Assembly: GCA_020025075.1 (NCBI GenBank)
Contig: JAHHSR010000049.1
Coordinates: 1-11,885, forward strand
Direction of reading: 5' to 3'
DNA from: Pectinatus sp.
Lineage (GTDB): Bacteria > Bacillota > Negativicutes > Selenomonadales > Selenomonadaceae
DNA: 11,885 nt
Both the position numbers and the translations under genes were made by a program. The notes beneath the pieces were generated by a model, which saw only the letters and a list, made by a program, of their open reading frames with translations, ran no database searches and was not told the origin of the DNA. This document shows, piece after piece, positions 1-5,986 of the stretch (the stretch's first letter is position 1; the number at the start of each line of letters is the position of its first letter).

Positions 1-21
1 AGACTATCTAAGTTGAATTTT

Positions 22-96
22 ATCTTGTGCGGGTATTGAGTCCGCACAAGATGCCGCCATTCATCTCCCACCTAAGATAAAGGAGTCTTCTGGCGG
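22..96. repeat. Two adjacent hairpins, possible mobile-element end
   Basis: No gene is visible in the first 104 bases. An 11-bp perfect inverted repeat (22-32 with 42-52, arm ATCTTGTGCGG) is followed by a nested structure whose outer stem pairs CCGCCA (54-59) with TGGCGG (91-96) and encloses a CTCC/GGAG core. Two stacked hairpins next to each other resemble the structured ends and 3' RNA regions of IS200/IS605-type elements, but no transposase sequence is present and the window begins here, so the origin is unproven. It could equally be an intergenic repeat or the 3' end of an unseen transcript. Confidence 0.4.
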
Positions 97-104
97 ATTA
101 TGAT

Positions 105-131
105 AAAAAAAGCGTTGCTGTATGCAACGCT
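105..131 (-). terminator. Intrinsic terminator of the lipoprotein gene
   Basis: Read on the minus strand, stem AGCGTTGC, a five-base loop and GCAACGCT are followed directly by a run of T. It lies about 10 bases beyond the stop codon of the lipoprotein gene. Confidence 0.85.
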
Positions 132-141
132 TCCATCACTA

Positions 142-573
142 TTACTTATTCCTTTTATTGAGTTCTTTTTTTGCTTCATTCATAGATGCTTCTGACCAGG
201 TATTATCTACCGCTGGTTCTTTTTGATTTGTTGGCAAACTATCTATAAAATCATCACTTTCTTTAGCTGACTGCCATTTCTTACCAATTTCTTCAACTTG
301 CGCTTTAGTAGCAAGATAATCATTGTTCAGCTTTGTATCATCCGTAGCCAGTTTTTTCATCTTATCCAATTTTTGCTGTATCTGCTTGCCTAGTTCCTCA
401 TGTTCCTTTGTGCCAGCTGTATCCGTTTTGCAAGCATCCCATTTTCCTTCAAGCTCGACCAAAGAATTTTTGGTCTGGTTATATTCTTTTTGATTGTTGC
501 CGCAGCCGGCCAGAAAAGCCGTGCAGGAAATCATAAAAACAAATAATAATAATAGCGTACTTCTTTTTCTCAT
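142..573 (-). CDS. Small predicted lipoprotein, function unknown
   Basis: This encodes a 143-residue exported lipoprotein. Residues 1-24 form a signal peptide: basic start MRKR, a hydrophobic stretch, then lipobox LAGC with the modified cysteine at 24. The mature part is highly charged, rich in Lys, Glu, Asp and Gln, and appears mostly helical, possibly coiled coil. It has one further cysteine (about residue 48) and ends in a lysine-rich tail. I recognise no enzymatic motif or family. The ATG is preceded by a good AAGGAG site. Its start overlaps the stop of a possible upstream small ORF, and a terminator follows its stop, so it is the last gene of a short transcript. It should be anchored in the inner or outer membrane. 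Confidence 0.8.
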   Translation of the reverse strand: MRKRSTLLLLFVFMISCTAFLAGCGNNQKEYNQTKNSLVELEGKWDACKTDTAGTKEHEELGKQIQQKLDKMKKLATDDTKLNNDYLATKAQVEEIGKKWQSAKESDDFIDSLPTNQKEPAVDNTWSEASMNEAKKELNKRNK

Positions 574-692
574 TTCTTTTTCTTCTCCTTTTTTCTTTTC
601 ATATCATTCAGCAAGTTCATATATGCCTCTAAAAAGTCTAATTCATCATCTTGCATACGATCTAGCAGAGCGTTAATGCGCTGCCGCCGCAA
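570..692 (-). CDS. Possible 40-residue helical ORF ahead of the lipoprotein gene
   Basis: The frame is closed upstream by an in-frame TGA and open to a TGA that overlaps the lipoprotein ATG (ATGA), the classic arrangement for translational coupling. Starting from TTG at 690-692 it gives 40 residues; an internal ATG at 654-656 gives 28. The predicted peptide has an amphipathic acidic middle (RMQDDELDFLEAYMNLL) and a lysine-rich tail. Neither start has a clear ribosome-binding site. The tail coincides with the purine-rich Shine-Dalgarno region of the next gene, so part of it may be coding by accident. It could be a truncated gene remnant. No family is recognised. Confidence 0.35.
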   Translation of the reverse strand: MRRQRINALLDRMQDDELDFLEAYMNLLNDMKRKKEKKKK

Positions 693-698
693 TGAATC

Positions 699-704
699 AA
701 TATA
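699..704 (-). promoter_or_regulatory. Weak candidate -10 for the small ORF and lipoprotein
   Basis: On the minus strand TGCTATATT matches an extended -10 (TGnTATAAT) just downstream of the bidirectional terminator at 721-763. No convincing -35 accompanies it. If used, transcription would begin at about 690, making the TTG start of the small ORF essentially leaderless. Confidence 0.35.
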
Positions 705-720
705 GCAAAATCATTCTGCT

Positions 721-763
721 AAAAAGCCCCGCTCCTACGCCAAAGCGTTGAAGCGGGCTTTTA
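721..763. terminator. Bidirectional terminator between rplT and the lipoprotein transcript
   Basis: AAAAAGCCC(C)GCT pairs with AGCGGGCTTTT with one bulged base, flanked by A and T runs on both sides. It works as a terminator in either direction, most likely as the second terminator of the minus-strand infC-rpmI-rplT operon. Confidence 0.8.
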
Positions 764-770
764 TTATCAA

Positions 771-805
771 AAATATCCTATTTCTTATAAAGAAATAGGA
801 TATTT
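771..805 (-). terminator. Perfect 16-bp hairpin just after rplT
   Basis: The arm AAATATCCTATTTCTT (771-786) is exactly complementary to 790-805 with only three loop bases. On the minus strand it is followed by TT. It sits about 20 bases beyond the rplT stop codon and forms the first of two tandem terminators. Its stem is AT-rich, so it may be an RNA stabiliser or processing hairpin rather than an efficient terminator. Confidence 0.65.
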
Positions 806-824
806 CAAAATGCAATACTTGCAA

Positions 825-1178
825 TTATTGATTTTCTTTTGCTACTTCAACGAGCTTGCTGAATGCAGCTGCATCGTTAACAGCAAGGTCAGCAAGCATC
901 TTGCGGTTGACAGCTACGCCAGCTTTATTGAGACCGCAAATCATACGGCTATAGGACATACCGTTGAGGCGAGCTGCTGCATTGATACGAGCAATCCAAA
1001 GCTTACGGAAATCGCCTTTTTTAGCACGGCGATCACGTCTAGCATAGTAGAGTGCCTTCATTACTGTTTCATTAGCTTTTTTGAACTGCTTGCTCTTAGA
1101 ACCTTTATAACCTTTGGCAAGCTTTAAGATTTTTTTATGACGGGCATGCGCTGTAACGCCAGTTTTTACTCTTGGCAT
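825..1178 (-). CDS. rplT: 50S ribosomal protein L20
   Basis: This 117-residue protein is full length for L20. It begins with the conserved MPRVKTGVTAHARHKK and carries the basic N-terminal extension (residues 1-60) that threads into 23S rRNA, then the globular C-terminal domain (NRKMLADLAV, about 91-100). L20 is an early assembly protein of the large subunit, and in Firmicutes and enterobacteria it also represses its own operon by binding the leader mRNA. The start has a strong AGGAGG site. It is the last gene of infC-rpmI-rplT, 24 bases after rpmI. Confidence 0.98.
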   Translation of the reverse strand: MPRVKTGVTAHARHKKILKLAKGYKGSKSKQFKKANETVMKALYYARRDRRAKKGDFRKLWIARINAAARLNGMSYSRMICGLNKAGVAVNRKMLADLAVNDAAAFSKLVEVAKENQ

Positions 1179-1202
1179 GAAAATTCCTCCTAAATTGCAA
1201 TA

Positions 1203-1400
1203 TTAAGCGTACGGCAACATTCTGCTAACGCGCTTGTGATCGGCAGCCGTAACAATAGCGGCTTTTCTGAGATTGCGTTTACGCTTCGGTGACTTCTTTT
1301 CCAAGATATGGCTCTTGAAGGATTTATTGCGTTTGTATTCACCTGTACCAGTAGCAGTGAAACGCTTTGCTGCTGCACGACGAGTTTTCATTTTAGGCAT
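1203..1400 (-). CDS. rpmI: 50S ribosomal protein L35
   Basis: This 65-residue basic protein is typical of L35 in length and sequence: MPKMKTRRAAAKRF at the start, the KSHILEKKSPKRKRNLRK core, and a RVSRMLPYA end. It is a component of the large ribosomal subunit. A GGGAGG ribosome-binding site precedes the ATG, but that site lies inside the end of infC, and the ATG overlaps the infC stop by 8 bases (ATGCCTAA). Translation of infC and rpmI is therefore probably coupled. Confidence 0.98.
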   Translation of the reverse strand: MPKMKTRRAAAKRFTATGTGEYKRNKSFKSHILEKKSPKRKRNLRKAAIVTAADHKRVSRMLPYA

Positions 1401-1929
1401 TATTATTTCCTCCCTTATTTTGCTTTGGTGCTAGAATCATCGTCATGTTCTTGCCTTCTAGTTTTGGATTGCGTTCAACATTGACGTATTCCGAAAGGGT
1501 AGAAGCGACTTTAAGCAATAGCTCGTTGCCAATTTCAGGATGCGACACTTCACGGCCGCGGAACATGATTGTGACCTTTACCTTATTACCATCAGTGATG
1601 AAACGCAGCGCATTTTTGGTTTTCACCTCAAAGTCATGCTGCTCTATATTAGGGCGAAGCTTTACTTCCTTCACCGTGATAATCTTTTGTTTTTTTCTGG
1701 CTTCCTTTTCCCGCTTTTGCTGTTCATAGCGGTATTTGCCAAAATCCATAATGCGGCACACAGGCGGTTTAGCCTTTGGTGCAACCTCAACCAAATCAAG
1801 ATGGCTTTCCTCGGCCTTAGCCAGTGCTTCACGTACCGGCATGATTCCGAGCTGATTGCCATTTACATCTGTGACGCGCACTTCCCTAACACGGATTTCT
1901 CCATTAATTCTCAAGCTGTCTTTACTAAT
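1393..1929 (-). CDS. infC: Translation initiation factor IF-3, AUU start
   Basis: IF-3 binds the 30S subunit, prevents premature 50S joining and rejects wrong start codons and initiator tRNAs. The frame shows the N-domain (RINGEIRVREVRVTDVNGNQLGIM), a lysine-rich linker (around KREKEARKKQK) and the C-domain ending MILAPKQ. The first conventional candidate start is TTG at 1912-1914, but the frame continues upstream as ISKDS, and an ATT at 1927-1929 stands about 7 bases after an excellent AGAGGTGA site. An in-frame TGA lies 6 bases before that ATT. I therefore choose ATT, giving 178 residues. AUU starts are known for infC and allow IF-3 to repress its own synthesis. It is the first gene of infC-rpmI-rplT. 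Confidence 0.95.
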   Translation of the reverse strand: MSKDSLRINGEIRVREVRVTDVNGNQLGIMPVREALAKAEESHLDLVEVAPKAKPPVCRIMDFGKYRYEQQKREKEARKKQKIITVKEVKLRPNIEQHDFEVKTKNALRFITDGNKVKVTIMFRGREVSHPEIGNELLLKVASTLSEYVNVERNPKLEGKNMTMILAPKQNKGGNNNA

Positions 1930-2055
1930 AAAAAATCACCTCTAACTGAAAATTTTTATAAAAAAAAGGCGGCACAAAGCCACCTCATAAATTCCTATGC
2001 GCAACCATCTGACTATACATCAGGAGGTGAGAAGCGGTGGCTTCTACTTGAATAC
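1930..2055 (-). ncRNA. Structured infC leader with attenuator (L20-leader type)
   Basis: The transcript leader between the promoter and infC is about 125 bases and highly structured. On the minus strand it holds a 5' hairpin AGAAGC-CACC-GCTTCT (2030-2045), a segment TCACCTCCT (2022-2030), and an intrinsic terminator. The segment AAGCCACC (2036-2043) is complementary over 8 bp to the 5' arm of the terminator, so it can act as an antiterminator. L20 controls infC-rpmI-rplT in Bacillus subtilis through such a leader, and I infer the same mechanism here. I cannot confirm a match to the L20 leader covariance model. Confidence 0.7.
1960..1986 (-). terminator. Attenuator terminator in the infC leader
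   Basis: On the minus strand GGTGGC, a five-base loop and GCCGCC (one G-U pair) are followed by eight bases almost all T. It lies only about 30 bases before the infC start, so it must be conditional. It would also stop any read-through from the upstream btu operon. Confidence 0.8.
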
Positions 2056-2061
2056 TAGAAC

Positions 2062-2091
2062 ACTATACCATATTATATTATATTCTGTCAA
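2062..2091 (-). promoter_or_regulatory. Promoter of infC-rpmI-rplT
   Basis: A perfect -35 TTGACA (2086-2091) and -10 TATAGT (2062-2067) are separated by 18 bases; a TGG in front of the -10 makes it an extended -10. The -35 box contains the TGA stop codon of the upstream btuF gene (2088-2090). Confidence 0.8.
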
Positions 2092-3107
2092 CCTTTTTTC
2101 TCATCTTCTTCTACTGCCGTGAGATGGCAATTATCTGGCAAGGCAAACACATCGCCATAGACGCGATAATCAATCTCCTGTACAGCAAAAACAAAATCCT
2201 GTGAATTATTATAAATGTAGCCATCACGAGCAAAGACAACATGCTTTTCTCGAATAGCTTTAAGACTCTGCAAAGCAGGATTATCAAGATATTGGTCACA
2301 GAATTTTTTAGTATCATATTGTCCAAAATCGCTATAGGTCGGCAAAAAAATATAATCGGGATTTATTTTTAAAAGCTGTTCCGTAGTCATTTCCTGCCCT
2401 TCTTTTATCTGTGCCTGGGCACGTCCATTAATGACATCAGCTAAGCGACAGGCCGTATTAAAAGAACTTCCAATACCGCCATACGTCTTCATGATGGACA
2501 GCAAAACAACGCTTTTTCTATCTTGCTTAGGAATTTTAGCTACTTTCTTTTCCAAAGATGAAAGCTTCTTATCCATCTTTTCGATAAGAACCTGCCCTCT
2601 TTGCGGTTCACCTATAGCCCTGCTGATAAGCTGGATATTTTCCCTAATTTGCGGCACATTAGAAGGATTGCGACAAACGACAACCTTAAGGCCGGCTGAG
2701 CGCAAAGCCTTTACCTTATTGGCAGCTACCCAGCTTGGCGCAATGACCAAATCAGGCTTTAAAGCAATTATTTCTTCAGCACTTGGATTTTGTATCGTTC
2801 TTTTTACCTGTCTTGCCAGCTCATAAACATTTGAGCTGGCCTTATCCTGCAAAATCTTATTTACTGCTACGAGCTTTTCAGGCTTTACTAACCCCAAGAC
2901 AACATCATCTGTTGTCGCCGATAAGGTCAAAATACGCTGCGGCTTATGGGACATTTTCGTAATATGCCCCGTTATGTCGGTAATTTGATAAGCAACGGTC
3001 TGCTGTGTTTTCTGATTAGGCAAAGCACAGCCACCTAAGAAACAGCAAAAGACAATTGCCAAAAACAAAAGCGGCAGTTTTTTCACTAAAATACAGCTGC
3101 ACCTCAA
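2088..3107 (-). CDS. btuF: Cobalamin-type ABC transporter substrate-binding lipoprotein
   Basis: This 339-residue periplasmic binding protein has a lipoprotein signal with lipobox LGGC (Cys27). It then shows the class III (Peripla_BP_2) fold: an N-lobe starting near KPQRILTLSATTDDVVLGL, a DLVIAPSW strand, a long connecting helix and a C-lobe (about 200-320). It should deliver cobamides to the adjacent permease. The start is uncertain. TTG at 3105-3107 has a GGGAGG site 7 bases upstream; GTG at 3084-3086 (residue 8, giving MKKLPLLFL) has the more typical signal-peptide start but a distant site. The gene lies 24 bases after the permease and is last in the operon. Cobalamin rather than heme or siderophore specificity is inferred from the neighbouring riboswitch-controlled receptor and CbiR-like gene. 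Confidence 0.85.
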   Translation of the reverse strand: MRCSCILVKKLPLLFLAIVFCCFLGGCALPNQKTQQTVAYQITDITGHITKMSHKPQRILTLSATTDDVVLGLVKPEKLVAVNKILQDKASSNVYELARQVKRTIQNPSAEEIIALKPDLVIAPSWVAANKVKALRSAGLKVVVCRNPSNVPQIRENIQLISRAIGEPQRGQVLIEKMDKKLSSLEKKVAKIPKQDRKSVVLLSIMKTYGGIGSSFNTACRLADVINGRAQAQIKEGQEMTTEQLLKINPDYIFLPTYSDFGQYDTKKFCDQYLDNPALQSLKAIREKHVVFARDGYIYNNSQDFVFAVQEIDYRVYGDVFALPDNCHLTAVEEDEKKG

Positions 3108-3131
3108 AGCACAGCCTCCCCCCTTCTTACT

Positions 3132-4166
3132 TCAAACTTCGCTCTTTTTGCGACTATTTTTTAATAAATACAAAAAATAAGGTGTACCGATAAAGGCGGT
3201 CATAATACCAACGCGAATTTCAGCATTCGGCAAAATCACCCTGCCCACCGCATCGCACAAAACGAGGAAAGCTGCACCCAAAATAGCCGATAATGGCAGC
3301 AAGCTGCGATGGTCAGGTCCTGCTAAAAGGCGCACCATATGCGGCACAACAAGACCGACAAATCCAATATTTCCGCTAATACAAACGCTTGATGCCGTCA
3401 AAAGAGAAGCAATGGCCAAAAACAACACTCTATAAAGACCAACCCGCATGCCGATGGCACGTGCATTAACTTCTCCCAGTACTAAAACATTAAGCTGACG
3501 AGAGAGCAAAAAGGCAAGCATAAGGCTTAAAGCTATTGGAAAAAAACCGATTTCAACATGGATCCAGCGTCTATAATCAAGACCGCCTACTGTCCAGAAT
3601 AGATACTGCTGTACCTGCTGCTCGCTTGCATTTGTCAAAATGGCTGAAGCTACTGCCCCCAAGAAAATACTGATTACAACGCCTGATAAAAGAAGCTGCA
3701 CCGTTTCTATTCGTCCACGATTGAATGCCAAAAAAATAATTGCGGCCACTGTCAATATGGCACCACCAAAAGCAAATGCAGGCAAAGAAAGCGGATAAAG
3801 AGCTGCATACCCAAGACAGATAGCAATTACCGCTCCTAGTGCCGCACCGCTAGAAATACCAATAATACCAGGGCCTACGAGAGGATTGGCAAAAATTCCT
3901 TGCAAAACAGCCCCAGCAGTGCCTAATCCTGCGCCGACCAAAAGACCAACAAGCGTGCGTGGTAAGCGCAAATACCATATTACTGCCTGCTCTTTTTCAG
4001 TTATTGGCACATCAAAAAGAAAAGGCAAATTCCATATCCGGCAAAAAAAGGCTGCTACTTTCTCTGGTGCTATTTTCATCTGTCCCCAGCAAAGAGAAGC
4101 CGCAACGGAAAAAAGCAAGAATAAAAAAGCGACCAGCCATATTTTTGCCGTATTCTTTCTATTCAC
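3132..4166 (-). CDS. btuC: FecCD-family ABC permease for cobalamin
   Basis: This is a 344-residue inner-membrane permease of the BtuC/FecCD family with about ten hydrophobic segments. Family motifs include LRLPRTLVGLLVGAGL, the GAVLQGIFANPLVGPGIIG loop, the cytoplasmic coupling region GFVGLVVPHMVRLLAG that contacts the ATPase, and the C-terminal EIRVGIMTAFIGTPYFLYLL. It forms a homodimeric channel with two BtuD subunits. It starts with GTG and overlaps the ATPase stop codon by 8 bases, with a purine-rich site (GGAAGGGG) inside the ATPase gene, so the two are translationally coupled. Confidence 0.92.
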   Translation of the reverse strand: MNRKNTAKIWLVAFLFLLFSVAASLCWGQMKIAPEKVAAFFCRIWNLPFLFDVPITEKEQAVIWYLRLPRTLVGLLVGAGLGTAGAVLQGIFANPLVGPGIIGISSGAALGAVIAICLGYAALYPLSLPAFAFGGAILTVAAIIFLAFNRGRIETVQLLLSGVVISIFLGAVASAILTNASEQQVQQYLFWTVGGLDYRRWIHVEIGFFPIALSLMLAFLLSRQLNVLVLGEVNARAIGMRVGLYRVLFLAIASLLTASSVCISGNIGFVGLVVPHMVRLLAGPDHRSLLPLSAILGAAFLVLCDAVGRVILPNAEIRVGIMTAFIGTPYFLYLLKNSRKKSEV

Positions 4167-4953
4167 AATCGTTTGCCCCTTCCGTATAGATATCCCAATG
4201 GTTTGTTGTACTATTTTTCACACACTTAATTGACATTCCATATGCTCGCGTCAGATTTTCTTCTGTCATTATACTATCCGGCGTTCCCGTACCCAAAAGA
4301 CCGCCTCGCCCTACAAGAATGAGCTGAGAGCAAAACCGTGCTGCCAGATTAAGCTCATGCAGAACCAAAAGAACTGCCTTTCCTCTGCGGCAAAGTCCTT
4401 GGCATAAACGCAGCAATTCCTCCTGATAGCAAATATCAAGGCCTGCTGTCGGTTCATCCAAGAGAAGCACTGGTGATTGCTGTGCCAAAATTCTAGCCAA
4501 AAAGACGCGCTGACACTGCCCGCCCGAAAGAGCGGCAATACTTCTTTGCGCCAAATCTTCAATCCCCATATAACAAAGAGCCTGCTCAATAATTTTTTCG
4601 TCCTCATTTGTCTCGCCATGCCACCAGCCGTGATAAGGGTATCGCCCAGTTGCGACAATATTACGAACAGAAAAATCAAAAGGAATGCTCATATCCTGCG
4701 GCAAATACGCCATTTTTTGCGCTAATTGCTTAGGAGAAAACGTCCTTATTTCCTCTCCCATTATTTTCACCGTACCGCTTAGGCGTGGCAAAAGATTGGC
4801 CACCGTCTTCAAAAGCGTACTCTTTCCTGAACCATTGGCTCCAATAATTCCCATCATTTGCCCTGGCTGCAAAGAAAACGATATATCCTGTAAAACAATC
4901 CTATCTCCATATCCACTGCTCAATTTTTTTACAAGCAACAATTTGTCATTCAC
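4159..4953 (-). CDS. btuD: ABC transporter ATPase for cobalamin uptake
   Basis: This is a 264-residue nucleotide-binding subunit of an iron/B12-type importer. All catalytic elements are present: Walker A GANGSGKST (38-46), Q-loop Gln86, signature LSGGQ (142-146), Walker B VLLLDE (162-167), D-loop near 172 and switch His199. It powers transport through the permease encoded next. The start is ambiguous. GTG at 4951-4953 has only a weak upstream site. A TTG four codons later lies a good distance behind GAAGGTGA, which is itself inside the longer version. The gene begins 16 bases after the CbiR-like gene and overlaps btuC by 8 bases. Confidence 0.92.
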   Translation of the reverse strand: MNDKLLLVKKLSSGYGDRIVLQDISFSLQPGQMMGIIGANGSGKSTLLKTVANLLPRLSGTVKIMGEEIRTFSPKQLAQKMAYLPQDMSIPFDFSVRNIVATGRYPYHGWWHGETNEDEKIIEQALCYMGIEDLAQRSIAALSGGQCQRVFLARILAQQSPVLLLDEPTAGLDICYQEELLRLCQGLCRRGKAVLLVLHELNLAARFCSQLILVGRGGLLGTGTPDSIMTEENLTRAYGMSIKCVKNSTTNHWDIYTEGANDCE

Positions 4954-4969
4954 CTTCTTCAGCTCATTT

Positions 4970-5911
4970 TTATGCTAAACATTTTCTTTGCAATTGTAAT
5001 GCAGCGATAATACTTTGACAATCGGAAGCCAAAAATTCATGTACCAAAAAACGCGGTGATAACTCTTGCAAAAGCCAGCCTACCTTTTCATGCTGAAAGG
5101 GGCGATGCTCATCAGTGCAAAGAATATAATGCATATCATCAGCATCAAATCTTTTACCTTGCCGAACCGCTGTCGTATAAGCACCAGAAGCTGAATAATG
5201 CAGGTGTATAACCTGTACACTATCTTTTAAACATGAAAATAATTTTTTGTTTTTCTTTAAATAAATATTAGCTTGTTTTTCATTACATATTTTCATGCTT
5301 GTATTGAGAAAGTGTCCTACATCAAACAAAAAGCCTTTGCTCTCTCGCTTAATACCTTCCAAAAAGCGATATGCCAAGGAGAAATCGCTAAAATTAAGAC
5401 CAGGCCACCAGAGATTCTCAAATAACAACAGGCAATCAGAGGCAATATATTTTTCCCAAGGCAATATATTGACTAACTGCATCGCAGCCCAAAGCACATC
5501 TGCATCAGTATAACGATAAGCTCTATTTCTTATTTGCGCCGGACCTATCTCTGCAACATGAAAAACAAGATACTGCGGCATAATTTTTTCAAAAAAAGAA
5601 AAATTTTTCTGCCATTTTTTGAGCCATTCGCGTTTTTTAAAGCCACCATAAATATTTTTTATACTATTAAGCTGATAAACATCATAAAGATGATGTCTAT
5701 CATGAAGCCAAAAATCAAGCCAAGACGGCCAAAACCATAAATGCACTCCTTTTATAAAATCAGGTTGATATATTTTAAAATCAACTGGCCCACAAATCAT
5801 AAGTTCTATGCCAGAAAGTCCATTTTTTAAGGAAAATTGAGCTAAGCCACCATATTGTGCCAATGAATAATCCATTTCTTTCGTATTGGCCATATTTATT
5901 AATTCCTGCAC
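4970..5911 (-). CDS. TIM-barrel metalloenzyme, CbiR-like cobamide-remodelling candidate
   Basis: This is a 313-residue cytoplasmic protein of the AP endonuclease 2 / xylose-isomerase-like TIM-barrel superfamily. The likely ligands follow the order of the trinuclear metal site of endonuclease IV: His57, His118, Glu165 (FENLWW), Asp197 and His200 (FDVGHF), His236 or His238 (IHLHYS), Asp267 and His269 (DEHRPF), Glu292 (VHEF). DNA repair is unlikely given its place at the head of a B12 transport operon. CbiR of Akkermansia muciniphila belongs to this superfamily and hydrolyses cobamides to release the lower ligand for remodelling, and I infer the same role. I chose GTG at 5909-5911 because a perfect AAGGAGGT lies 6 bases upstream; longer frames run into the divergent gene. 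A sugar isomerase/epimerase remains possible. Confidence 0.65.
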   Translation of the reverse strand: MQELINMANTKEMDYSLAQYGGLAQFSLKNGLSGIELMICGPVDFKIYQPDFIKGVHLWFWPSWLDFWLHDRHHLYDVYQLNSIKNIYGGFKKREWLKKWQKNFSFFEKIMPQYLVFHVAEIGPAQIRNRAYRYTDADVLWAAMQLVNILPWEKYIASDCLLLFENLWWPGLNFSDFSLAYRFLEGIKRESKGFLFDVGHFLNTSMKICNEKQANIYLKKNKKLFSCLKDSVQVIHLHYSASGAYTTAVRQGKRFDADDMHYILCTDEHRPFQHEKVGWLLQELSPRFLVHEFLASDCQSIIAALQLQRKCLA

Positions 5912-5935
5912 AATACTACCTCCTTTTCCACCAAA

Positions 5936-5964
5936 TTGACAGCTAAACTCAAAAATGCTACGAT
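5936..5964 (+). promoter_or_regulatory. Plus-strand promoter upstream of the broken receptor gene
   Basis: A perfect -35 TTGACA (5936-5941) is followed after exactly 17 bases by -10 TACGAT (5959-5964), with TGC before the -10. Transcription would start near 5971 and enter the receptor remnant at 5999. No cobalamin riboswitch lies in the short leader. Confidence 0.65.
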
Positions 5965-5986
5965 AAAAATAATTTATCAAAGGATT

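Noticed and set aside
810..1127. Plus-strand open frame of 105 codons across rplT
   Set aside because: It is the antisense shadow of the rplT gene, with no ribosome-binding site and no protein family resemblance.
1540..2058. Plus-strand open frame of 172 codons across infC and its leader
   Set aside because: It lies antisense to infC and the structured leader; composition and sequence are not protein-like, and the infC assignment on the other strand is certain.
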